The notes beneath the pieces were generated by a model that searched no databases, was not told where the DNA came from, and saw nothing but the letters and a program-made list of their open reading frames with translations. From positions 27,483-91,482 of the forward strand of contig NZ_JAGPYQ010000004.1 in assembly GCF_018070025.1 (NCBI RefSeq): DNA of 64,000 nt, in the 5' to 3' direction. Shown piece after piece: positions 43,778 to 52,080 of this stretch. The stretch comes from Streptomyces liliiviolaceus. GTDB taxonomy: Bacteria; Actinomycetota; Actinomycetes; Streptomycetales; Streptomycetaceae. A program made the position numbers and the translations under genes. Within the stretch, counting starts at the first letter, position 1. Every line of letters starts with the position of its first letter.

Positions 43778-44017
43778 ATGCGCACCCTCACCCCGCCGGC
43801 CGCCCTGCCCCGTCAGCCCCGCAGCCTGTGCACGCACCGGCAGCTCTGCCCGGCCGCCGACAGCCCCGACCACGAGGCCGCGGTCGTCGTGGCCGCCCAT
43901 CCCGAGCAGGGCTGGAGCCTGTTGTGCAACGGCGTCCTGCTCTTCGAGGACACAGGCGAACTCCTGCCCGACGGCCGGATCGTCGCCCCGCACCGGCCCC
44001 TCACCGCCACGGCCTGA
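43778..44017 (+). CDS. DUF5999-family protein, 79 aa
   Basis: CTHRQLCPAADSPDHEAAVV then AAHPEQGWSLLCNGVLLFED TGELLPDG: this is the DUF5999 signature, an actinobacterial family of unknown function. ATG follows CTGGAGG. The cysteines and histidines could bind a metal. Confidence 0.75.
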   Translation: MRTLTPPAALPRQPRSLCTHRQLCPAADSPDHEAAVVVAAHPEQGWSLLCNGVLLFEDTGELLPDGRIVAPHRPLTATA

Positions 44018-44118
44018 CGGCCGACCGTCACCGCCCGCCTCCTGCCCGCCCACCGTGGCGGCCGGGGCCGGGCGATGGCGGTCGGCCGGACAGTCCGGCC
44101 GGTCCATGAGGAGGACCC

Positions 44119-44967
44119 ATGGCCCACACCCTTCCGCTCCGGGCACCGCTCGACGACAACGGGCTGCCCCGCACCACCCCGCCCCCGGCCGACGTGCCGC
44201 TCCCGGTCCCTGCTCTCGTGACGGAGACCGGAACCGGGCTCGGGGGGCGCGGCTACGAGATCACCCCGGCAGGCATGGACGAGATTTTCGCCCGCCTCCG
44301 GCCGCACCTGCCGACGTATTTGAAGGCGGTCCACCACCACCGGTACTCGATCCAGTACGAGTTCGCGACGTTCACGGGACGCGAGAAGGAGCCGTCCACG
44401 CCGGACGTCTACACCGACCCGAAGCTCGCCTGCGGTTCGGACGACGAAGCCGAGCGGGCTTTACGGAAGGCGGCTCGCCGGATTCTGGTCGATCTGTACC
44501 GCCAAGCCAGCCAGCGGTGGCAGGACGCGGCGTACGTCGCCGACCTGAAGGAGACCGTCGGGGACGCCAGTACCCGCTGGCAGGCGTACGAGCGGGAGAT
44601 CAAGGCGCTGGAGTCGGCGTACGCGTATCTGCGCACCCCCGAGGCCGCCGCGGAGTGGCCGTCCGCGCTTAGCCGCATGGTCGACGCGCAGGACCGGGCC
44701 ATGGCCGCGGCTTCCGCGTTCGACGACCGGGCCTGGGAGATCGCCCGCGTCCACGAGACGCACCTGTACGCCGACCTCGGACACGACGCCGCCCTCGAAA
44801 GGGCCGGCTACCCCGAGGCCAAGGACTGGGACATCGCATCCGCCGACACCTACGCCAGCTCCTGGGGGCCCGGCGTGCCGCTCACGGAGCAGGTACGCCG
44901 CCTCATCACGGACCAGGACACACACGTCGCCAAGGTCGGCCGCCTGTCCGGCACGACCACCGGCTGA
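44119..44967 (+). CDS. Helical hypothetical protein, 282 aa
   Basis: Begins after GAGGAGGACCC. Mostly helical with coiled-coil potential (EAERALRKAARRILVDLYRQ; RWQAYEREIKALESAYAYLR). No membrane helix or known domain. It lies just upstream of the membrane and TraB-type genes, so a part in the transfer machinery is possible. Confidence 0.68.
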   Translation: MAHTLPLRAPLDDNGLPRTTPPPADVPLPVPALVTETGTGLGGRGYEITPAGMDEIFARLRPHLPTYLKAVHHHRYSIQYEFATFTGREKEPSTPDVYTDPKLACGSDDEAERALRKAARRILVDLYRQASQRWQDAAYVADLKETVGDASTRWQAYEREIKALESAYAYLRTPEAAAEWPSALSRMVDAQDRAMAAASAFDDRAWEIARVHETHLYADLGHDAALERAGYPEAKDWDIASADTYASSWGPGVPLTEQVRRLITDQDTHVAKVGRLSGTTTG

Positions 44968-44988
44968 CCCGAACACAGGAGAACGAGC

Positions 44989-46200
44989 ATGACCGAAAAG
45001 CCTGATCAGACCGACACGAAGTGGTGGAAGGGCCGCCCGTCCCCGCGCGGGGCGGTCCTCAGCATTCTGGGGATCGTCACCCTGGGGGTGGCCGTTCTGT
45101 CGATGGCCGTCAGCTACCAGATCCTCGAACCCCGCTTCGGGGCGTGGGCGGTGCCGACCGTGGGCGCGCTGGACGCCCTGTGGGTGGTCTTCCAGGCCAC
45201 CGAGATCCTCTCCGGCAACAACAAGCGGCGCGCGATGCGCGTGCAGATCGCGGGCCTGGTGCTCACGGTCGTCAACGCCGCCATTCCCACCGCCGATTTG
45301 GTGATGCGCGGCTCCGGCCGGTTCGAGCTGGCCGTGATCCTCACGCCGATCGCGATCGTTGCGACCAAGGGCGCCTGGTGGATCGCGCTGCCCTCCCTCG
45401 GGCGCAAGGTGTCTGCCGACACCCGGCAGGAGATCGCGGCCAAGCGTCAGCAGGTCTCCGACCGGCTGGAGACGATGGAGGCTGAGGCCGCCCACCGCAT
45501 CGAGCTGCTGGAGTGCGCGAAGGCCCTGGAGAAGCAGGTGGCCGAAGCCGAGACCGCCTACCGCAAGTCCGTGCTCAAGCGCCAGCAGAAGTCGATCGAC
45601 ACGCTGCACGAGCAGGCAGAAGCCACAGCCCAGACCGTCGCGGAGAAGGAACTGCCCGCCTCGGTCGCCGCGATCCTCCTGCCGGACCTCGACACGTGGA
45701 CACCCCCAGCGCTGTCCCTGCCCGGCACGGCTGACCGTGACGCTTTCGGCACCGACCGGCCCGCTCTGCCCGCCGGGCGTGCCGCATCCGGCACAGGCGC
45801 TGACGGCAGTCACGCAGGTCAGAGCGATTCGACCGACAGCCGTCACGGTGAGCGGCACGGCGAGGAGCACACCGACCGTGACGCGGACCGTGACGCCGTC
45901 ACACTCGCGCAGCTCGCGGCCGTGGCGAGTGTGCCGCTCCCGGAGCCCGGCGAGACGCTGAGCGACGGTCAGCTCGCCGTGGTGCTGAGGCACCTGCGCT
46001 ACCGCGACGACCCGCCGCTGTCCTACCGCGCGGCCCGCGACATCTTCCGCGAGGGCGGCTTCGTCGGCTCCGAGAAGCGGGTGCGCCGCACCTGGGGTGC
46101 CCTGCTGTCGAAGGAAGAGAGCACCGACACCGACCCCGACGAAGAGAACACCGACACCGAGGAAGAGACCGACTCCGAGGAAGAGGACTCGGACGCCTGA
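44989..46200 (+). CDS. Four-helix membrane protein with coiled coil and acidic tail (Spd-like), 403 aa
   Basis: Four N-terminal membrane helices (VLSILGIVTLGVAVLSMAVS; VPTVGALDALWVVFQATEIL; VQIAGLVLTVVNAAIPTADL; AVILTPIAIVATKGAWWIAL), then a long coiled coil (150-235), a winged-helix-like segment near 330 (LSYRAARDIFREGGFVGSEK) and a Glu/Asp/Thr-rich tail. Similar membrane proteins precede the TraB ATPase on Streptomyces conjugative elements and are linked to plasmid spreading. Confidence 0.72.
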   Translation: MTEKPDQTDTKWWKGRPSPRGAVLSILGIVTLGVAVLSMAVSYQILEPRFGAWAVPTVGALDALWVVFQATEILSGNNKRRAMRVQIAGLVLTVVNAAIPTADLVMRGSGRFELAVILTPIAIVATKGAWWIALPSLGRKVSADTRQEIAAKRQQVSDRLETMEAEAAHRIELLECAKALEKQVAEAETAYRKSVLKRQQKSIDTLHEQAEATAQTVAEKELPASVAAILLPDLDTWTPPALSLPGTADRDAFGTDRPALPAGRAASGTGADGSHAGQSDSTDSRHGERHGEEHTDRDADRDAVTLAQLAAVASVPLPEPGETLSDGQLAVVLRHLRYRDDPPLSYRAARDIFREGGFVGSEKRVRRTWGALLSKEESTDTDPDEENTDTEEETDSEEEDSDA

Positions 46201-46258
46201 ACCGGACGCCCGCACCCGGAAAACCCCAGAACAGCCCCCACCCCCGAGAAGGAGCCTC

Positions 46259-46402
46259 ATGGGCCAGGACCAGCAGGACCAGGGCGGATTCGTCGTCACA
46301 GAGAAAGCCGAGGGAGGCACGAACACGGTGATCGTCACCGCCGACGGTGTCGACGTCCACCACATCCCCGGCGGCCTCACCGAGGACGACCTTGTCGACT
46401 GA
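46259..46402 (+). CDS. Small acidic protein, 47 aa
   Basis: MGQDQQDQGGFVVTEKAEGG then a beta-rich stretch (TNTVIVTADGVDVHHIPGGL). AAGGAGCCTC precedes the ATG. Confidence 0.55.
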   Translation: MGQDQQDQGGFVVTEKAEGGTNTVIVTADGVDVHHIPGGLTEDDLVD

Positions 46403-46426
46403 CCACCCCGTCCGGCACCACCAGTG

Positions 46427-46459
46427 AAGGCCAGACCGCACCCCGTGCGGCCTGGCCTT
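46427..46459 (+). terminator. Hairpin before the TraB-like gene
   Basis: AAGGCCAGACCGCA and TGCGGCCTGGCCTT form a stem with one bulge, followed by a T. Confidence 0.55.
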
Positions 46460-46630
46460 TGCTGCGACTGCCGGAAGAAAAAGTGCAGTCGACCCGGTGC
46501 AGACCCGGCGAGTGACCTGGCGAGCGAACCACGCGTTCGCAGACCCCGGAAGCAGACCCGGCGAGCACCACGCACCACCAGTCAGAACACACCCGAAGCA
46601 GCGTGCTCACCATCGGAAGAAAGCAGAGGC

Positions 46631-48259
46631 ATGAGCAAGAAGAAACAGCAGGTCAGCGAAGACCTGTACGGGCAGACCGCCGGAGCGATCGGCGCCCTGG
46701 TGGTTGTCTTCGCCATCCTCGGGGCCATCAAGGACAAGCTCGGACTGTCCATGCCGGTCACCGTGCTGCTCACGGTCGGCGTGATGGTCCTGATCGGCTG
46801 GGGAGCCTGGAAGCTCCGCTACCGCATCCTGGCCGCGCTCGCGGGCACGGCCGGGAAGCCAGCAGCCACGACCACGGCCCTGAAGCAGGAAGCGCCAGCC
46901 GCTGCGGGCGCCGGCGGCGACCAGGTGGCCCCGCATCCGGAGCTGACGGAGGCACTGCGCACGGCAGGCGTGATCGGCCGGGACGAAATCATCCGCGCCG
47001 ACGAAGTCACCGTGACGTCCCTGGCCACCGGCAAGCGCTACGACTTCCTGCTGCCCAAGACCAAAACGGTCAAGGACGTCGGGCACAAGCTCGCCAACAT
47101 CGCCGGATGGTTCGGCGTCAGCCGGCTGCAGCTCCAGTTGGAGCGCAGCTTCGACAACGAGCGCCGTGTCCTGCTGCTCAGGCTCGACCAGGCGCCGTTC
47201 TCCACTGCCCTGCCGCTGCCCACCCGGCACGAGATCACGACGTTCGCCGGGGTGCCGCTCGGACACGACGTCACCGGCCGGCTCGCCGGTGTCGAGACGT
47301 TCGACAAGGCGTCCATGCTGGTCGCAGGCATGTCCCAGACCGGCAAGACCACACTGATCAACGGTCTTATCACGTGCCTCCTCATCGGCTACGGCGAATT
47401 CGACATGTATTTGCTCGACGGAAAAATCTGCGGGCTGATCACATTCGAAAAGAACTGTGTCCGCTACGAGGCTTCCGACAAGCCGGACGTGTTCGAGGAC
47501 ATCGTCGATGAGCTGACCGCAACAGGCATGGGACGGTACCGGCAGAAGCAGGAAGCCCTGCGCAACCGGGAACCTTCCCCCAAGTTCAAGCCGGTCATTT
47601 TCATCGCCGACGAGGTCGCCAACTTCTTCGCTGACGACGGCACGCCCAAGGGCAAAGAGAAAGCCGGGCGCATCAGCGAAAAAGCCCGGAAGCTCGTTGC
47701 CATGTCCCTCGAATCCGGGATCTCCTGCATCTGGCTTACGCAGCGCCCCGACAAGGATGCGATTCCGACCAACGTCCGATCTCAATTCCAGTACCGGCTC
47801 TGCCTGTATGTGGATTCGGAAGGAACCGCGAAAGTTGTCCTCGGCGACACCTATTTCGAGACGGTCGGCCCGATCAACCCCGCACTGCTCAACCCGAAGA
47901 TCAAGGGACAGGGAGTGCTCTTCTCCCACGGGGAATCCACTCTCATTCGAGGATTCGATTTCGACAACGAGTTCATGTGGAATGTTGTCGACGAAGCACA
48001 CGGGCGACAGCAGCAGAAACTTGCACAAGCCCCCGCTTCCCCTCTGACGCAGGCCATCGATCTGATGCGGCGCCAGGGCGTGGACTTCATCCCGACCGCC
48101 GACCTGGCCCCGGCCCTCGGCATCACGGAAACCAGGCACGGAGAACGCGGAAAGCAACTGTCGAAAATGCTCGGAGTCACATCCAGCAAGGACGAAAAGA
48201 GCGTCGTTCGCGGCTACTGGATCAACGACCTCATCGCCGCGGCCACATCCGGACCATGA
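46631..48259 (+). CDS. FtsK/SpoIIIE-type conjugative translocase (TraB-like), 542 aa
   Basis: Two N-terminal membrane helices (about 17-36 and 40-58), then a RecA-like motor: Walker A AGMSQTGKTT at 232-241 and Walker B VIFIADE at 322-328, then SGISCIWLTQRPDKDAIPTN. The C-terminal winged helix begins near 470 (FIPTADLAPALGITETRHGE). In Streptomyces one such hexameric ATPase moves double-stranded plasmid DNA between mycelia (family knowledge). The ATG follows CAGAGGC. Walker A has Q-T-G-K in place of the usual G-S-G-K. Confidence 0.85.
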   Translation: MSKKKQQVSEDLYGQTAGAIGALVVVFAILGAIKDKLGLSMPVTVLLTVGVMVLIGWGAWKLRYRILAALAGTAGKPAATTTALKQEAPAAAGAGGDQVAPHPELTEALRTAGVIGRDEIIRADEVTVTSLATGKRYDFLLPKTKTVKDVGHKLANIAGWFGVSRLQLQLERSFDNERRVLLLRLDQAPFSTALPLPTRHEITTFAGVPLGHDVTGRLAGVETFDKASMLVAGMSQTGKTTLINGLITCLLIGYGEFDMYLLDGKICGLITFEKNCVRYEASDKPDVFEDIVDELTATGMGRYRQKQEALRNREPSPKFKPVIFIADEVANFFADDGTPKGKEKAGRISEKARKLVAMSLESGISCIWLTQRPDKDAIPTNVRSQFQYRLCLYVDSEGTAKVVLGDTYFETVGPINPALLNPKIKGQGVLFSHGESTLIRGFDFDNEFMWNVVDEAHGRQQQKLAQAPASPLTQAIDLMRRQGVDFIPTADLAPALGITETRHGERGKQLSKMLGVTSSKDEKSVVRGYWINDLIAAATSGP

Positions 48260-48412
48260 CCGCTTCCGGACCCGTCCAGGTACCTGCCGAGAGTCCGCTG
48301 AACACCCGCTACGGACCCGTCCAGGGGGCAGCACGACCCGTCTCCCGGACGGACTCCAGCGGACCGCCAGCGGACTCCCAGCGGACCGCACGGACGGTTC
48401 TGACCAGCAGAA

Positions 48413-49441
48413 ATGATCAACTACCCCGGAAGGGAGCGAGAACCCCCGTTGCGTGCCTCTGCAGCCGTCACCGCCGGCATAGGAGCGACCGCGGCCGTCA
48501 TCGTGGCCGCACTCGTGCAGACCGCCGCCGACGACCCCCTCGGTGCGGCGCTCAGCATGACCGTTCCCACCGAATACAAAAAGCTGATCGAGGACGCCGG
48601 AAACACCTGCCCCGAGGTCAGCCCGAACCTGCTCGCCGCGCTCCTCACACAGGAATCCGGATTCAATCCGGACGCGAAATCACCGGTCGGCGCAGAAGGA
48701 ATTGCGCAGTTCATGCCGTCCACGTGGGAAAAACACGGGATCGACGGCAACGGTGACGGAAAGCGCGACGTGCGGGACCCCGAGGACGCCATCCCGTCAT
48801 CCGCCAAGTACTTGTGCGCCATCGCGGACGACGTCAAGGACGTGCCCGGCGACAAACAGAGCAACATGCTCGCCGCCTACAACGCGGGAAGCGGCGCCGT
48901 CCGGAAATACGGAGGCGTCCCCCCGTACAAGGAAACACAGAACTACGTCCGTTCCATCAGTACCCTCGCCAACCAGCCGACCGGCGGGAACTCCGCGACC
49001 ACGAAGCAGGCTGCTACCGCTCTCAAAGCGGCAAAAGCGATGATCGGTACCCGGTATTCGTGGGGCGGCGGAAACGCCAGTGGACCCAGCAGGGGAACCT
49101 GCTGCTCACCCCGGGGCCGTTCCGGTGCATCCATCACCGGATTCGACTGCTCCGGACTCACCCTCTACGCCTACGCGAAAGCAGGCATCAGCCTGCCGCG
49201 CACGGCAGCACAGCAGTACGCCGCATCCGAGCCGATCAAGCCCGGAAAGACACGCCCCGGCGATCTCGTCTTCTACGGCGACAGCGCCGCGAACATTCAC
49301 CACGTCGGTATTTCCATCGGCGGCGGCTGGATGATCGACGCTCCCCGGCCCGGCACAGAGGTCCGCTATTCCCCCATGGATTCCATGCCGGATCTTTTCG
49401 CCGTTGCACGTCCCGTATCCCGAAACTCCAAGGAGATCTGA
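48413..49441 (+). CDS. Two-domain cell-wall hydrolase (SLT plus NlpC/P60), 342 aa
   Basis: An N-terminal helix (TAGIGATAAVIVAALVQTAA) anchors or exports the protein. A lytic transglycosylase domain follows, with the catalytic Glu in LLTQESGFNP (E81), GAEGIAQFMPSTW and MLAAYNAGSGAV. The C-terminal NlpC/P60 peptidase has its Cys in ITGFDCSGLTLYAYAKAG and His in NIHHVGISIGGG. It probably opens peptidoglycan for conjugation, like VirB1-type proteins. An insertion with two Cys (GTCCSPRGRSG) precedes the catalytic Cys. Confidence 0.88.
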   Translation: MINYPGREREPPLRASAAVTAGIGATAAVIVAALVQTAADDPLGAALSMTVPTEYKKLIEDAGNTCPEVSPNLLAALLTQESGFNPDAKSPVGAEGIAQFMPSTWEKHGIDGNGDGKRDVRDPEDAIPSSAKYLCAIADDVKDVPGDKQSNMLAAYNAGSGAVRKYGGVPPYKETQNYVRSISTLANQPTGGNSATTKQAATALKAAKAMIGTRYSWGGGNASGPSRGTCCSPRGRSGASITGFDCSGLTLYAYAKAGISLPRTAAQQYAASEPIKPGKTRPGDLVFYGDSAANIHHVGISIGGGWMIDAPRPGTEVRYSPMDSMPDLFAVARPVSRNSKEI

Positions 49442-49444
49442 CCC

Positions 49445-49720
49445 ATGCGTAAGCTCACCACCCTCGCCAAGCCCATCGACATGTCCGGCGGATTCCAGGA
49501 CTTCTTCGACACCATCGGCCTCACCGGCGGCGGCCTGGTCACCAAGGGTGTCGCCGCGGTCGTCGCCGTAATCGCGGTGCGCATGCTGCTGCAGTTGTCG
49601 AGCGACCCCAAGGGCGCCCTGAAGAAGGGGAGCCTGGCGGTCGGCACGCTGTTCGTCGCCGTGGTCCTCGCGCTCTACGGCGACACTCTGTTCAGCACGG
49701 TCACCGAAGCCAAGGGCTGA
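49445..49720 (+). CDS. Small two-helix membrane protein (VirB2/pilin-like position), 91 aa
   Basis: Two hydrophobic helices (VAAVVAVIAVRMLLQL; LAVGTLFVAVVLALYGDTLF) around a short basic loop, as in VirB2/TrbC pilins, though no signal cleavage site is obvious. It starts 3 bases after the hydrolase stop. Confidence 0.6.
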   Translation: MRKLTTLAKPIDMSGGFQDFFDTIGLTGGGLVTKGVAAVVAVIAVRMLLQLSSDPKGALKKGSLAVGTLFVAVVLALYGDTLFSTVTEAKG

Positions 49721-49725
49721 CCGCA

Positions 49726-50910
49726 GTGGCTTTCATGGCAGACCGTGATCCCTGCGACGCCATCTACGGACCAGGCAAGGCGCTCTGCACGCGGGAGGAC
49801 TCGGGCAGTCGTCCCGGCGCGGGAGGCGAGGGCGGCGTCACGGACGGAGCCACCGTCACCGTCCGCGAGCTCGCCGACGACCTGATCGCGAAGATTAAAG
49901 GCTTGGTTGCGCCAGGTCACACGTGGGCGCCGGAGCGGGCCGACAGCTGGGTGTACGAGCAGTTTCTGTGGCTCGGGCAGCACCTGGCGGTCGCCATCTT
50001 CGTGTGCGTGGTCGTCGTGTGTGGTCTGACGGCCTGGCAGGGCGTGCCCCGGCTTCGGCAGATGGGCGCGTCGACCGGCTGGACGCTCGCGGCCGTCGCC
50101 GGTATGGCGTCGGTCCCCGGAGTCGTGATGCTGCTGAACCGGGCCGTGAGCGAGGCGTTCACGATCATGTTCAGCAGCGACGAGGCGACGCTGTTCGGCG
50201 CGATCAGTAAGGACATGGAGGACGCGGCGGACAAAGAGAACCCCTTGGCGCTCCTGATCATTTTCAGTGCGCTGGTGGTGTCCTTGGCGTTTGCCGTGCT
50301 GGTCTTCATGACCCGTCAGATCGGCATCCTCGTGTTCGTGTGTATGGCTCCCGTGGTGCTGGCTTCGCTGGCTCGCGGGGGCGACACGGGCGCGGTCAAG
50401 CGGTGGGCGGGTCGGCTGCTGGGGTTGATGTTCGCTCCCTTTGCGCTGCTGCTGGTCAGCCCGTTCGTGGAAATGGCCAGAGGCGCTCTGGTGGTCGACT
50501 CCGTGCTCCTGATCGCTGCGGACGCCCTGATGCTGCGGATGATCTTCCATGGGGTGCCGTACTTCGGCCCCCGGATCGCCCGCGGCGCCCGGTCCCTGGT
50601 CGAAGCACGCACCAACAGTCCGCTCGCGCGGGCCGTGGTACGGGCCGGAGCACCGACCGTCTACGAGCAGGAGAACAAGCCGCGCGGTCCACGCACCGTG
50701 GACACCCCCGGCCGCGCCGTGAACCAGGACCGCGGCGTCCTGTTTGCCGCGTACGGCATCCCGAAGGCTGAGCGGCCGGGACGGCTGACCGCTCAGTCCG
50801 CAGCTGCCAACCGGGCACGGGAGGCTGCGGATTCGGCGGTCCGGATCCAGGCCCGGAACGCAGCACGAAACACCGCCAACCCACCTGCCAACCCGCCCGC
50901 CAACCCGTAG
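49726..50910 (+). CDS. Polytopic membrane protein (VirB6/TrbL-like), 394 aa
   Basis: Six or so helices between residues 85 and 280 (HLAVAIFVCVVVVCGLTAWQ; LALLIIFSALVVSLAFAVLV; LGLMFAPFALLLVSPFVEMA), then a polar tail ending in PPANPPANP. GTG at 49726, 5 bases after the previous stop. Its position between a pilin-like gene and a VirB4-like ATPase fits VirB6/TrbL, the inner-membrane channel of type IV secretion. Confidence 0.7.
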   Translation: MAFMADRDPCDAIYGPGKALCTREDSGSRPGAGGEGGVTDGATVTVRELADDLIAKIKGLVAPGHTWAPERADSWVYEQFLWLGQHLAVAIFVCVVVVCGLTAWQGVPRLRQMGASTGWTLAAVAGMASVPGVVMLLNRAVSEAFTIMFSSDEATLFGAISKDMEDAADKENPLALLIIFSALVVSLAFAVLVFMTRQIGILVFVCMAPVVLASLARGGDTGAVKRWAGRLLGLMFAPFALLLVSPFVEMARGALVVDSVLLIAADALMLRMIFHGVPYFGPRIARGARSLVEARTNSPLARAVVRAGAPTVYEQENKPRGPRTVDTPGRAVNQDRGVLFAAYGIPKAERPGRLTAQSAAANRAREAADSAVRIQARNAARNTANPPANPPANP

Positions 50911-50914
50911 AGCT

Positions 50915-50988
50915 GACCGACCGAGGCCCCGGTATCCGTCGTCCCGCTTCTGCGGGGCGAGAGCGGACGCCGGGGCCTTGGCCGGTCA
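50915..50988 (+). terminator. Large hairpin between transfer genes
   Basis: Complementary GGCCCCGGTATCCG and CGGACGCCGGGGCC enclose a second small stem. Confidence 0.5.
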
Positions 50989-51006
50989 CCCACCAGAAGG
51001 AGAACT

Positions 51007-52080
51007 GTGTACTCCCTGACCCCCGGCTACCGCATTCCCGCCCTCCAGCGCGGACTCAGCCCTGTCGAGACTCTGCTGACGAAAGCCACCGCCGGGGCCG
51101 GGGGCGCCGTGCTGATGTCCGCGATGCTCACCCCGCCCCCGCTGTGGACATTCGGCGCGGTCGGCACCACGGCAGTCCTGCTGAATTTCGCGCCGGGGCC
51201 GCGGTCGATCGCCCGGTGGGCGGCCGTCGGATACCGGCACCTGCGAGAGCGCACCACCCCGGACGCCATGGCCGCTCATGCAGGAGCGACCGAGACATGG
51301 GCGCTGTACCCGCACCACGGCACCATGCAGGACCCGCAGAGCCGGGCCGCCTTTCACGAGGCGTTCGCCCGCGCGCTCACCTTCGCCGGTGACCAGGCCC
51401 GCCAGGCCGGCGTGCAGGTGCACGTCACCCACCACTCCACAGCCCGCGAACACACCACCCACACCCAGACCATTTCCGTCCACGTCCCCAAGGGCCTGGT
51501 CGGTCACCCGGACCGGGTCATCGGCAGCCTGGAAGCTGAGTTCGCCGCTCTCGGAGCGCTGACCCCGCTCACGCCCGAACCGGTTCCCGCCGTCACCGAT
51601 CGCGGCTCCGGCTGGGTCGCGCTGGACGACGGCCGGCACGCCACCACGGCACGCATCACCGCCTGGCCGCAGGAGACCGGCGGTGACCTCATGGCGAAAC
51701 TGCTGCTCGGGCCGGGCACCGACCGGTCCCTCGCGGTTCTGTACCGGCCGCTTCCGGCGGGGCAGTCCCGCCGGTCCGCGAAGTGGCAGCGCGCCGCGTC
51801 CGAAGCCTTCACCAACGACAAGGTGAAGGCCGATGCGCAGGACATCGCCAGCGGCACCACGCACGGCGAGCTGGTCGGCGGCGCGACCCTCGTGGACATC
51901 GACGCCTACCTGACCGTGTGGGCCGACAGCCCCGAAGCCGTCACGGACGCCCGCTGGCAGGCCAGCCTTGCGGCCGACCGGCACCGTATCCGGCTCGACT
52001 GGCTCTCCGGCCAGCAGCACCGCGCCCACGTCATGACCAGCCCGCACGGAGTCTCCACCCGGAAAGGGGCGATCCTCTGA
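51007..52080 (+). CDS. Membrane-anchored T4SS-associated protein, 357 aa
   Basis: GTG with AAGGAG 6 bases upstream. Two N-terminal helices (GAGGAVLMSAMLTPPPLWTF; GAVGTTAVLLNFAPG) in the manner of VirB3/PrgI, then a soluble domain (about 90-350) reminiscent of the N-terminal part of VirB4-type proteins, ending just before the ATPase gene with TGATG overlap. So the VirB4 N-domain and motor may be split across two genes here (inference). Confidence 0.62.
   Translation: MYSLTPGYRIPALQRGLSPVETLLTKATAGAGGAVLMSAMLTPPPLWTFGAVGTTAVLLNFAPGPRSIARWAAVGYRHLRERTTPDAMAAHAGATETWALYPHHGTMQDPQSRAAFHEAFARALTFAGDQARQAGVQVHVTHHSTAREHTTHTQTISVHVPKGLVGHPDRVIGSLEAEFAALGALTPLTPEPVPAVTDRGSGWVALDDGRHATTARITAWPQETGGDLMAKLLLGPGTDRSLAVLYRPLPAGQSRRSAKWQRAASEAFTNDKVKADAQDIASGTTHGELVGGATLVDIDAYLTVWADSPEAVTDARWQASLAADRHRIRLDWLSGQQHRAHVMTSPHGVSTRKGAIL

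Noticed and set aside
44461..48391. Two very long minus-strand frames opposite the transfer genes
   Set aside because: Exact antisense shadows of the membrane protein and TraB-like genes, both with motifs and ribosome binding sites on the plus strand.
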